The notes beneath the pieces were generated by a model. The model did not search any database. It worked only from the letters and a program-made list of their open reading frames with translations, and was not told the DNA's origin. A stretch of 64,000 nt of DNA, from contig NZ_QBKG01000001.1 in assembly GCF_003054025.1 (NCBI RefSeq), positions 496,001 to 560,000 on the forward strand, written 5' to 3'. Shown here piece after piece: positions 1 through 8,268 of the stretch. Source of the stretch: Capnocytophaga leadbetteri (GTDB lineage: Bacteria > Bacteroidota > Bacteroidia > Flavobacteriales > Flavobacteriaceae). Position numbers and translations under genes: made by a program. The number at the start of each line of letters is the position of its first letter. Position 1 is the stretch's first letter.

Positions 1-2
1 AA

Positions 3-56
3 GTAGGCGTAGCTCCTAAAAAGACCTACACCGATGCATTAGACTCTTTATTGTAG
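3..56 (+). CDS. C-terminal end of an unidentified protein (partial)
   Basis: An open frame enters from the left edge and stops at TAG 54-56. Only 17 residues are visible (VGVAPKKTYTDALDSLL), too few to identify a family. The strong hairpin and T-run just downstream at 80-124 supports a real gene end here. The reading is possible rather than certain, because an 18-codon open frame can occur by chance. Confidence 0.4.
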   Translation, partial: VGVAPKKTYTDALDSLL

Positions 57-79
57 TTAATTGCCTGTCGTACACAACC

Positions 80-124
80 AAAAAAGGCTATCAACAACTA
101 ATTTAATTGTTGATAGCCTTTTTT
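80..124. terminator. Bidirectional intrinsic terminator
   Basis: A perfect 18-bp stem pairs 80-97 with 107-124 around a 9-nt loop. The outer part is A6 on the left and T6 on the right, so a U-tract is made on either strand. It separates the partial plus-strand gene from the minus-strand HIT gene that ends at 146, and should serve both. Confidence 0.9.
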
Positions 125-145
125 GTATTCAGCTTAGGCAGTAAG

Positions 146-532
146 CTATAATGCTTTGCGCACTTTCTCAGAGAGTTCTTTAAACTCTTCATCAGTAAGT
201 TTTACTTTGTGTTGGAAGGTCATTTCCTTCATTTCGCTGATAGGGATAAGGTGTACATGCACATGGGGTACTTCTAAGCCTACTACAGCTACTCCTATGC
301 GCTCGCAGGGTACCACTTTCTCAAGGGCTTTAGCTACCCGTTTAGAGAAAGTCATTAGGCGCAAATAGTGGTCATCGTCCATATCAAAGATATAGCTGAT
401 TTCCTGCTTAGGCACACATAGGGTATGCCCTTTAGCATTAGGGTTAATATCAAAGAAGGCGATAAACTCATCGTCTTCAGCTACCTTATAACAAGGTATC
501 TCCCCGTTGATTATTTTGGTAAATACGCTCAT
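146..532 (-). CDS. HIT family nucleotide-binding hydrolase
   Basis: A 128-residue cytosolic histidine-triad protein. The motif HVHVHLIP lies at residues 90-97, giving the H-x-H-x-H triad in which the middle histidine acts as nucleophile on nucleoside phosphoramidates or AMP-lysine type substrates in known HINT proteins. The N-terminal SVFTKIINGEIPCYKV and the DINPNAKGHTLCVPK segment are typical of the HINT branch, and length is normal. It follows greA with a 23-bp gap on the same strand, a gene order familiar from flavobacteria, so it is probably transcribed from the greA promoter. The physiological substrate is not known for this branch. Confidence 0.93.
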   Translation of the reverse strand: MSVFTKIINGEIPCYKVAEDDEFIAFFDINPNAKGHTLCVPKQEISYIFDMDDDHYLRLMTFSKRVAKALEKVVPCERIGVAVVGLEVPHVHVHLIPISEMKEMTFQHKVKLTDEEFKELSEKVRKAL

Positions 533-555
533 ATTAGTTAGTTATTTAGTTGTTA

Positions 556-1029
556 TTATCTGGTTATTTCTAGTACTTCCATTTTTAGGGTGCCGTTAGG
601 TACTTTTATCTCGGCTATTTCGCCTACTGATTTCCCTAACAGACCTTTACCGATAGGTGAACTTACTGATATTTTGCCCGCCTTAAGGTCAGCTTCACTT
701 TCAGCCACGAGGGTGTAAGTAAGTTGCATATTGTTAGCCAAGTTTTTAAGTTTAACGGTAGAGAGTACTAACACTTTACTTACATCTAACTGCGATTCGT
801 CTATGATACGAGCATTAGCTACAAGCTTTTCAAGTTTAGCTATTTTCATTTCCAACAGACCTTGGGCTTCTTTAGCAGCATCGTACTCAGCATTTTCCGA
901 TAGGTCACCTTTATCGCGAGCTTCGGCTATTGCTTGCGAAGCGCGAGGGCGTTCTACATCTTTCAACTGATTAAGCTCATCGCGTAGCTTTTTCATTCCT
1001 TCAGCGGTGTAATATGATACTTTTTCCAT
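556..1029 (-). CDS. greA: Transcription elongation factor GreA
   Basis: 157 residues, the usual GreA length. Residues 1-75 form the antiparallel coiled coil; its tip carries GDLSENAEYD, with acidic Asp42 and Glu45 matching the pair that positions the catalytic metal in the RNA polymerase secondary channel. Residues 80-157 form the FKBP-like domain, ending in the conserved SPIGKGLLGKSVGEIAEI stretch. GreA stimulates cleavage of backtracked transcripts. The start ATG at 1029 lies about 70 nt below a clear promoter (1130-1100), and between them is a hairpin with a T-run, so a leader attenuator may set expression. The HIT gene follows in the same transcript. Confidence 0.97.
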   Translation of the reverse strand: MEKVSYYTAEGMKKLRDELNQLKDVERPRASQAIAEARDKGDLSENAEYDAAKEAQGLLEMKIAKLEKLVANARIIDESQLDVSKVLVLSTVKLKNLANNMQLTYTLVAESEADLKAGKISVSSPIGKGLLGKSVGEIAEIKVPNGTLKMEVLEITR

Positions 1030-1054
1030 TTTTCTTACTTGTGTTTTGATTAAA

Positions 1055-1092
1055 AAAATAAAAAAATCCTCACAAGTCTGTACTGAGGATTT
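1055..1092 (-). terminator. Terminator-like hairpin in the greA leader (attenuator candidate)
   Basis: On the minus strand, AAATCCTCA (1092-1084) pairs perfectly with TGAGGATTT (1072-1064) around an 11-nt loop and runs straight into a T-rich tract continuing to about 1055. It sits between the greA promoter and the greA start, so transcripts could end after about 40 nt. A leader terminator that yields short RNAs (GraL) is known for E. coli greA; any parallel here is inference. Confidence 0.65.
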
Positions 1093-1099
1093 CTGCGGG

Positions 1100-1130
1100 C
1101 AAAGGTAATACTTTTTTTTGAAATAGCAAA
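1100..1130 (-). promoter_or_regulatory. Bacteroidota-type promoter for greA
   Basis: On the minus strand TTTG (1130-1127), a 19-nt spacer and TACCTTTG (1107-1100) match the -33/-7 consensus exactly. It places the RNA start near 1095, right at the leader hairpin. Confidence 0.8.
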
Positions 1131-1177
1131 ATTCTGATAATTAGTAAATTCCTCGTTAGCAATTAATCAATAAAAAA

Positions 1178-1210
1178 TTTGCATATTTCAGTTTTTTTTA
1201 GAAAACTTTG
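1178..1210 (+). promoter_or_regulatory. Promoter for the susC/susD-like pair
   Basis: TTTG (1178-1181) and AAACTTTG (1203-1210, one mismatch to TAnnTTTG) are separated by 21 nt. The element lies inside the longest open frame, which argues that translation starts at ATG 1245 and not at the upstream start near 1179. Confidence 0.6.
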
Positions 1211-1244
1211 CCCCTTAATTAGTCAGATACATTTACTAATATCT

Positions 1245-4200
1245 ATGAAGTTAAAATTTACAATTGTTTTATGCTTTTTATTTGCCTCTATAGGCAATCT
1301 TTTCGCCCAAAACCTCGAAGTATCAGGGGTTGTAAAAGATGACAAGGGCGAGCCCTTATTGGGCGTTTTCGTACTCATCAAGGGTACTCAGCGCGGTGCT
1401 TCTACTGATTTAGATGGGCATTACACACTACACACTAAGGTAGGCGATGTATTGTTGTTTTCTTTCCTCGGAATGAAATCAGTAGAAAAGAAAGTAACCG
1501 CTAATTCTAAGCTGCTTAATGTTACTATGGTAGAGGATGTACAAGAGTTAGAGGGTACCGTAGTAATGGGCTATAGTGGCAAGAAAGTCGCTAGCCGTAC
1601 GGTGGCATCAGTAGCCACAGTACAAGGTAAAGAAATAGCTGATATACCAGGAGGTAATGTCATAGATGCCTTGCAAGGTAAGGTAGCGGGTATGGTGGTA
1701 ACTACTGATTCGGGTACTCCAGGTAGTGCTTCATCAGTACTTATTCACGGTTTCAACTCTTTTGCCTCGATGTTAGAAAGTAAAGATCAACAACTTAAAG
1801 CTAATAGCCCTCTTTATATAGTAGATGGGGTGCCTGTGGATAGCAGTGTAATGACCATACTTAATCCTGCAGATTTTGAGAGCGTAAGCATACTAAAAGA
1901 TGCAGCTTCAACCTCTATTTATGGGGCGCGTGCTGCCAATGGGGTTATACTTATCACTACCAAAAGAGGAAAACGCAATGAGCGTACTAATATTACTATC
2001 AATCACCAATTAGGGGTAACAGCCCTTACTAACGTAACGCGTAAATATTTAGATAAATTAGCTACTCCTCGCGAGTATATGGACTTTTGGTTGCTTAAAT
2101 CGCCTAGCGAAATAGTAGCAGCAGGTAACCGACTTGGTTATACCGAAACTGACCCCGCTGCAGTAGCTAACCGTATATTGGCAGATTACCCCTATAATAC
2201 TCGTTGGGATAAGGTATTCTTACGCGATTTCGTGCCTACCTCTCGTACTGATATAGCAGCTTCAGGGGGCAATGAACATACTACTTATTATGTGTCTTTA
2301 GGCTATCTAAACCAAGAGGGAATGCGCAAAAGTTCTAAGTTTAACAGATATAATGCTTCGTTAAATGTAGACACTCAAGTAGCCGATTGGCTAAAAGGGG
2401 GCTTATCATTTTCTTATGCACATAGCGATAACGATATATATACTAACCCGTTTGAGTCTGAAGCTGAAATATTAGCTTTACCTTTCTATAGTCCTACTGA
2501 TAAAAATGGTAAAACAAAAGATTTTATAAATGCTATTAACGGGGCGCGCAATGGTTTTTACCACCCCGACTATATAGCTAAAAACTATTTAAACAAAGGC
2601 TTTGTAGATGATATTATGCCTATAGGTTACCTAACCTTAGAGCCTATTAAAAATTTAACCCTAAAAACACAAGCTGGTATACAATATACCATTAGTGAAG
2701 GTGAGATAAAGGGGCCTATGCCTTCGTTTATCAACTACAAAACGGGAGCTTCACAAGCTGTTGGGCGCGTAGAAAGAGATATGCAGAAATCTATTCAGAA
2801 AACCTATACGAATCTCTTGCAATATAAATTCGACCTTGCGCAGAAACATCTTTTTGATGTTTTATTGGGGCAAGAATCAATAGAAAATACAGGCTATGGA
2901 TTTTCAGCATCATCTCAAGGGCAGCCTTCGGAAGCTCTAATGATGCTCGCTCACGGTAATCAGGAAAAAAATGTAAGAGACAACAAGAGTGTAAGTACTT
3001 TTAACTCGTTTTTCTCTCGTTTAGAGTACTCTTATAATAATCGTTATTTCTTAGACCTTTCAGCCAGACGCGATGGTTCTTCAGCCTTTATAAAAAATCA
3101 CCGTTATCAAAACTTTTGGGCTGTAGGGGCTATGTGGAAAGCTAAAGAAGAGAAATTTTTGCAAAAAGTAGATTGGCTAACTGACCTTAATTTCCGTTTC
3201 AGTACAGGTATAGCGGGTAGTGCTCGTATCGGTGATTATAGAAATATGATACTTGCTGAAGCTGATAACAGCGTTACCTATAATGGGCAATTGAGTTTCA
3301 GATTAGCACAAGTATTAGGTAATCCTAATTTAGTGTGGGAAGAGCAACGCAAAAGTACCTTTGGAGTGAATTTTGTGTTAGCAGCAGGCAATACCTCGTT
3401 TAACATAGAATATTACGACCGTCATACCTATAACACACTTTCTACACGCGAGCTTAATTCTATATTTGGCTATACGCGTATTCCTGACAATATAGGTGAT
3501 ATGCAAAACAGAGGTATTGACTTCTCTTTTGCTACTACTGCCTATCGCGATAGAGATAAGAGAATATCAGTGCGCCCTTACTTGAATATGAATTATAATA
3601 GTCAGAAAATCACTAACATATCTTATGGTAAGCCTTATGCGCTTAACAGAGAGTCTTATATGGGCTATAAAGTAGGGAAAGCAGCAGAATGGGTGTTGCC
3701 TATTTTTAAGGGTATTGACAATAATGGCGATGCCCAGTGGTATGAAGCAGGTGATGATAAGTTAGAAACACAAATGGACGATAGCAAGGTAACTAAAACT
3801 TATAACCCAGTTGCTTTAGCTCAAAGTACAGGCAAGAAAAGATATGCACCTATCAACGGAGGTTTTGGTTGTGATGCTACTTATAAAGATTTTTCGTTAA
3901 GTGTAACTTTTGCTTATTCAATAGGTAAATATAATGTTAACGAAGATAAGGCTACGCTGCTAAACCCAGGTTATTTTGGCGTTAAAAATATTAGTAAAGA
4001 TTTGTTTAACTATTGGAAACAACCAGGTGATGATACTGAAATACCTCGTTTAGATAGTGATGTGCTAATGTGGAAAGATAGCCGTATCCTCGAAAAAGCA
4101 GACTATCTGCGAATGAAGAATATTAACTTGAGCTACAACCTGCCACAAACAACTATCGACCAGCTGAAAATAGTAAAAGCTATCAGACTATCTGTTTCAG

Positions 4201-4319
4201 CTCAAAATATCTTTACCCTTACCAAGTTTAGTGGTGTAGACCCTGACTATACAAGAGGTATTATAGGAGGGTATCCTCCTACCAGACAATATACCTTTGG
4301 TGTTGAACTTAAATTTTAA
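1245..4319 (+). CDS. SusC/RagA-family TonB-dependent outer-membrane transporter
   Basis: 1024 residues from ATG 1245; a longer start at 1179 is rejected because it overlaps the promoter. The first 22 residues are a signal peptide ending NLFAQ. Residues about 25-105 are the carboxypeptidase-regulatory-like (CNA-B fold) domain (VSGVVKDDKGEPLLGV), followed by the plug (residues about 115-240) with the SusC-family signature ILKDAASTSIYGARAANGV. The rest is a 22-strand barrel ending in TRQYTFGVELKF, whose terminal Phe is the usual BAM signal. It imports an oligomeric nutrient with energy from TonB-ExbBD, using the SusD partner encoded 6 bp downstream. No glycoside hydrolase or peptidase adjoins the pair, so the substrate cannot be read from context. 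Confidence 0.95.
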   Translation: MKLKFTIVLCFLFASIGNLFAQNLEVSGVVKDDKGEPLLGVFVLIKGTQRGASTDLDGHYTLHTKVGDVLLFSFLGMKSVEKKVTANSKLLNVTMVEDVQELEGTVVMGYSGKKVASRTVASVATVQGKEIADIPGGNVIDALQGKVAGMVVTTDSGTPGSASSVLIHGFNSFASMLESKDQQLKANSPLYIVDGVPVDSSVMTILNPADFESVSILKDAASTSIYGARAANGVILITTKRGKRNERTNITINHQLGVTALTNVTRKYLDKLATPREYMDFWLLKSPSEIVAAGNRLGYTETDPAAVANRILADYPYNTRWDKVFLRDFVPTSRTDIAASGGNEHTTYYVSLGYLNQEGMRKSSKFNRYNASLNVDTQVADWLKGGLSFSYAHSDNDIYTNPFESEAEILALPFYSPTDKNGKTKDFINAINGARNGFYHPDYIAKNYLNKGFVDDIMPIGYLTLEPIKNLTLKTQAGIQYTISEGEIKGPMPSFINYKTGASQAVGRVERDMQKSIQKTYTNLLQYKFDLAQKHLFDVLLGQESIENTGYGFSASSQGQPSEALMMLAHGNQEKNVRDNKSVSTFNSFFSRLEYSYNNRYFLDLSARRDGSSAFIKNHRYQNFWAVGAMWKAKEEKFLQKVDWLTDLNFRFSTGIAGSARIGDYRNMILAEADNSVTYNGQLSFRLAQVLGNPNLVWEEQRKSTFGVNFVLAAGNTSFNIEYYDRHTYNTLSTRELNSIFGYTRIPDNIGDMQNRGIDFSFATTAYRDRDKRISVRPYLNMNYNSQKITNISYGKPYALNRESYMGYKVGKAAEWVLPIFKGIDNNGDAQWYEAGDDKLETQMDDSKVTKTYNPVALAQSTGKKRYAPINGGFGCDATYKDFSLSVTFAYSIGKYNVNEDKATLLNPGYFGVKNISKDLFNYWKQPGDDTEIPRLDSDVLMWKDSRILEKADYLRMKNINLSYNLPQTTIDQLKIVKAIRLSVSAQNIFTLTKFSGVDPDYTRGIIGGYPPTRQYTFGVELKF

Positions 4320-4325
4320 TAGAAT

Positions 4326-5930
4326 ATGAAGAAATACAATATTATATTTTTATTATCAATAATAGCTTTATTATTAAACAGTTGCTTTAGTTTAGATCAA
4401 GAACCTTACGACAACGCAAGGGCAGGCAATACTTTTAATAACGCTAAAGAAGTACGCAATTGGTTAAACGGTATATATAATACTATTCGCGATAATACAC
4501 AAGGAGAGACAATGTACCTAACCGATCTACAAGCTGATTATCTGAACCTTACAATACAGTCCAGAAAGCCAGTACTCAGAGATTTTCAACGTTATGGTGA
4601 ACTTAACTCATCAAATTTAAATATTGCAAGAATCTGGAATACGTATTATAATATTATTGCTAATACTAATATAGCAATAGAAAGTACCTCTAATAAAGAA
4701 CAACAGGAAGATATAAGACCGCTACGAGGCGAACTTTATTTGAGTCGTGCTTATTGCTACAGCTATTTGGCAACTCATTTCTGCAAACCTTATAATGCTA
4801 ATACTGCCAATACAGATTTAGGCTTGCCTTTAGTAGATGAAAATAGCAACTACCAGCAAACGCCTCCGCGCAGTAGTTTAGCTGTTACTTATAAGTTTAT
4901 ATTAGATGATATAGATAAAGCTATATCCTTGCTCTCAAACCAAGCAGGAAGAATGGGGGCTAATACTTTTACGGTAGATGCAGCTAAAGCGCTCAAGGCA
5001 CGTATGTTATTGTACAAAACTGATTGGGCACAAGCCCTTCAAGTAGCAGAAGAGCTTATAAATACACATACCTACCCCTTAGCTAATAGCCAAAGTGAAT
5101 TAGAGGCTATTTGGAAGGATGATAATCCTAAAGAAACTATTACCCAGCTATTTGCAGGTATCAGTAGTAGTGGAAACTTAGAAAGACCTGTAGGTGAGAA
5201 CGACCTTTATTTATTTGAAGATAAAAACAACGTTTTCCCTTTCCCTTCTTTTCCTCCACTACCTGAGTGTGGGGGTAATCGTCAGTATTTAGCAGTACCT
5301 AATGTTGTGCCTACAGGGGCTTTTGTTAATTTATTTGATAGTGCTGATTGGCGTAAGTCTGTATATATTAAGCAAGAAGATTTAGCTACAGATATGCCCG
5401 ATCCTTTTGATTTTATCAATCCTTGTCCGCCAGAGAAGTTAGCCTATTTAGTAAATAAATATCCGCGCAGCGAGCATCTTAGCTTAGAGAATGATTTCTT
5501 TTTGTACTACGGACATAAACCGGTACTTTTTCGCATAGCCGAAATATATCTTATAGCAGCCGAAGCAGCCTATAAAGCTAATAATGAAACAAAGGCAAAA
5601 AACTATTTAAACGAATTGCGACACGCACGCGGACTTACAACAACTAATGATATTGCCACTAGTGGAGCTGCTCTTTTTACTGACATTCAGAACGAGCGTA
5701 ATCGTGAACTTTGTTTTGAAGGTTTCCGCTTGTTTGACCTTAATCGTTGGGGGTTAGGAGTGCAAAGAGGTACCCCTCAAAACCTAACTTTTAACCTGTT
5801 AGTTACTTCGCCTGCTAACGAACTTACCGAGCTTAATCTGCCTGCAGGTTATTACAAAATGGTATGGCCTATTCCTCAAACACTTATAGACTTTGAAAAT
5901 GGGCGTTGGCAACAAAATCCTAATTGGTAA
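4326..5930 (+). CDS. SusD/RagB-family nutrient-binding outer-membrane lipoprotein
   Basis: 534 residues. The N-terminus is a lipoprotein signal with lipobox LLNSC and lipidated Cys20. The helical TPR scaffold follows (for example RGELYLSRAYCYSYLATHF), then a long loop-rich region and the C-terminal SusD hallmark NERNRELCFEGFRLFDLNRW. It is the surface lid that captures ligand and hands it to the SusC channel encoded 6 bp upstream. The Pro/Cys-rich insertion around residues 300-380 is probably part of the ligand face. Transcription ends at the large hairpin 5937-5980. Confidence 0.94.
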   Translation: MKKYNIIFLLSIIALLLNSCFSLDQEPYDNARAGNTFNNAKEVRNWLNGIYNTIRDNTQGETMYLTDLQADYLNLTIQSRKPVLRDFQRYGELNSSNLNIARIWNTYYNIIANTNIAIESTSNKEQQEDIRPLRGELYLSRAYCYSYLATHFCKPYNANTANTDLGLPLVDENSNYQQTPPRSSLAVTYKFILDDIDKAISLLSNQAGRMGANTFTVDAAKALKARMLLYKTDWAQALQVAEELINTHTYPLANSQSELEAIWKDDNPKETITQLFAGISSSGNLERPVGENDLYLFEDKNNVFPFPSFPPLPECGGNRQYLAVPNVVPTGAFVNLFDSADWRKSVYIKQEDLATDMPDPFDFINPCPPEKLAYLVNKYPRSEHLSLENDFFLYYGHKPVLFRIAEIYLIAAEAAYKANNETKAKNYLNELRHARGLTTTNDIATSGAALFTDIQNERNRELCFEGFRLFDLNRWGLGVQRGTPQNLTFNLLVTSPANELTELNLPAGYYKMVWPIPQTLIDFENGRWQQNPNW

Positions 5931-5936
5931 TCCTAT

Positions 5937-5980
5937 AATTAGCAAATTAGCAAATTTTCACATTTGCTAATTTGCTAATT
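5937..5980 (+). terminator. Terminator hairpin built from the 8-bp repeat
   Basis: A 19-bp perfect stem pairs 5937-5955 with 5962-5980 around the loop TTTCAC, followed by T-rich copies to 6000. Both arms are tandem copies of AATTAGCA or its complement, the same unit found in other gaps of the window. It ends the susCD transcript. Confidence 0.65.
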
Positions 5981-6005
5981 TTCTAATTTTCTAATTTATA
6001 AAAAT

Positions 6006-7220
6006 ATGGAATACTATCAATTACACAACCGACTAAAAGAAGCGTTTGATACGCATACTGATATTGCTATACCCGAATTAGGGGTACGCATCACGCACGC
6101 TCCTTTCTTCTCCGAGGGGGCTAAGTATTATCTGCCTGGTAGCGAACACTTATTCTGCAAAGAGCATAACCTTGCATTTACCTCACAGAGTAGTCATACC
6201 CAAGACGACCTCGACTGGGTGGACTATGAGGTAGAATGTAATATTCATTTCACTTACCATATAGTACAACCTTTAGATGAGCGAAAGACCGATGGGGTGA
6301 TTATTATCTTTCACGGGCTGAATGAAAAGAAATGGGATAAGTATTTGCCTTAGGCATACGCCCTTAGTAAGCGTACAGGCAAGGCAGTGATTCTCTTTCC
6401 GATAGCTTTTCATATGAATCGTGCTCCTGAACGTTGGAGTTCGCGCCAAGAGATGTACCCTATTGCCCAAAAGCGTATGGCAGAATATCCTGACAACTCT
6501 GATACTTCTTATGTAAATGCGGCTATTTCTACGCGTTTAGACGCTTTTCCTCAACGACTTTTCTGGTCAGGCTTGCAAACGTATAACGACATAGTGCAGC
6601 TCATAACCGACCTAAGAGCAGGTGCACTGCCAAATATCACTTCAACAGCTACGGTCGACCTTTTTGGTTACTCTATAGGTTCTTTTCTCTCCGTAATACT
6701 GATGATGGCTAACCCTAAGGGCTATTTCACAAATGCTAAGCTTTTTTGCTTTTGTGGAGGTATGACCATCGACCGAATGTTCCCTATTTCTAAATACATA
6801 ATGGACGGACGGGCAGCTATCACTATGCAGAAAACCTTTGCTGAATTGCTTAGTACTGATTTCAGAAATGACTCGCGATTGAAGCACTATCAGGATAGTA
6901 ATTTACACTTTGAAGAAGGTTGGTTTAAAACAATGCTTAGGTATAACTATTATCAAAAAGAAAGAGAGAATCGTTTTTCAGAACTTGAAAATCAAATTAA
7001 GGCATTGGTGTTAGAGAAAGATGAGGTAACGCCTCCTGCAGAGGCTCTCAATACCCTAAAAGGAGGCTATCGCAATATTGATATAGAGGTACAGATAGAC
7101 GATTACGATTACCCTTATACCCATATGAACCCCTTTGCCCTCACCACCAAAAACGCTCCACAAGTAACCGAAGCCTTTAATCGTTTCATAACAACTGCTA
7201 CCAAGTTTTATAATGGATGA
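6006..7220 (+). pseudogene. Alpha/beta-hydrolase-like gene (DUF6051-type) broken by an in-frame amber codon
   Basis: One continuous frame from ATG 6006 to TGA 7218-7220 would give 404 residues, but codon 116 is TAG (6351-6353). Upstream comes IIIFHGLNEKKWDKYLP and directly after the stop AYALSKRTGKAVILFPIAF, all in the same frame, so this is a point mutation and not a frameshift. In relatives I remember, this position is Trp (KYLPWA), and TGG to TAG is one change. Downstream, FGYSIGSFLS resembles a nucleophile-elbow region (G-x-S-x-G type). The 115-residue upper fragment lacks the active site, so the gene is probably inactive unless the stop is read through. Calling the family DUF6051 is from memory. 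The gene overlaps the next by 8 bp. Confidence 0.8.
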
Positions 7221-8262
7221 TATTATTAATACTACCGATTACAAAGATTGGCTACAATCTTTAAAGAGAAGAATACAGCAAAGCCAAATAAAAGCAGCTA
7301 TACAAGTAAATAGTGAGTTGCTAAGTCTTTATTGGCAAATGGGAAAAGACATTGTTGAAAAACAAGCGCAAGCTAAGTGGGGCGATGGTTTTTTGCAGAC
7401 ACTTAGCGCTGATTTGAGTAAGATGTTCCCTAAAATGAAAGGTTTTTCAGAAAGGAATCTTAGGTATTGTAAGAAGTTCTATCTATTTTATAATCAGAAG
7501 AATATATTTCTGCACCAACTTGGTGCAGAAATGCCTGATGATTTCTTTTTGTTTCAAATACCTTGGAGACATCAAGTAGAAATTATCACAAAGTGTAGAA
7601 CTGTTGAAGAAGCAACTTTCTACGTTTATAAAACAATAGAAAACCACTGGAGTCGGTCGGTATTGGAACATCAAATAGAGCTGAATTTATATGAGCGACA
7701 AGGGAAAGCTATTACCAATTTTCAGCAACAGTTACCTATTGCTACTTCTGATTTAGCTCAGGAACTTACTAAAGACCCTTATGTATTTGATTTTCTTTCA
7801 ATAACTGGAAGCTATACTGAAAAAGAACTTCAACAATATTTGGAAGATCAAATGACGAAGTTTCTATTAGAACTTGGTAAAGGTTTTTGTTTTTATGGGA
7901 AACAAGTGCATATAAATGTAGGAGGAGATGATTTTTATATTGATTTGCTTTTTTATAATGTACAACTGCACTGTTATGTAGTGGTTGAACTTAAAACAAT
8001 CAAGTTTAAGCCAGAACACATAGGACAATTAAAATTTTATGTAACAGCAATAAATAGACAGTTGCGCACTGAAGCTGACAATCCTACTATTGGGTTGTTA
8101 ATCTGCAAAAATAAAAATGATGTAGTAGCTGAATATACCTTAGATGATATACATAATCCGATAGGTATTTCATCTTATAAATTATTTGATGAGTTATCAA
8201 AAGATTATAAATCATCTTTGCCAAGTATTGAAGAAATAGAAAAACAACTAAATATAAACTAA
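7213..8262 (+). CDS. YhcG-like PD-(D/E)XK nuclease family protein (DUF1016)
   Basis: 349 residues. Residues 10-150 form the DUF1016 N-terminal helical domain (LLSLYWQMGKDIVEKQ, WGDGFLQTLSADLSKMFP, GFSERNLRYCKKFY). Residues about 200-345 form the PDDEXK-fold domain; Asp in FYIDLLFYN and the Glu-x-Lys of VVVELK are in the expected places for metal-dependent cleavage. The role of YhcG proteins is not settled; some sit beside restriction-modification or toxin-antitoxin genes. It begins with an ATGGATGA overlap on the broken hydrolase gene and is followed after 6 bp by the DUF6138-like gene, so the three were built as one operon. No methylase or antitoxin partner is visible. Confidence 0.88.
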   Translation: MDDIINTTDYKDWLQSLKRRIQQSQIKAAIQVNSELLSLYWQMGKDIVEKQAQAKWGDGFLQTLSADLSKMFPKMKGFSERNLRYCKKFYLFYNQKNIFLHQLGAEMPDDFFLFQIPWRHQVEIITKCRTVEEATFYVYKTIENHWSRSVLEHQIELNLYERQGKAITNFQQQLPIATSDLAQELTKDPYVFDFLSITGSYTEKELQQYLEDQMTKFLLELGKGFCFYGKQVHINVGGDDFYIDLLFYNVQLHCYVVVELKTIKFKPEHIGQLKFYVTAINRQLRTEADNPTIGLLICKNKNDVVAEYTLDDIHNPIGISSYKLFDELSKDYKSSLPSIEEIEKQLNIN

Positions 8263-8268
8263 TTAATA

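Noticed and set aside
6351-6353. Recoded UAG (pyrrolysine or programmed readthrough)
   Set aside because: No PylT, PylS or SECIS-like element in the window and the site best fits a Trp-to-stop point mutation.
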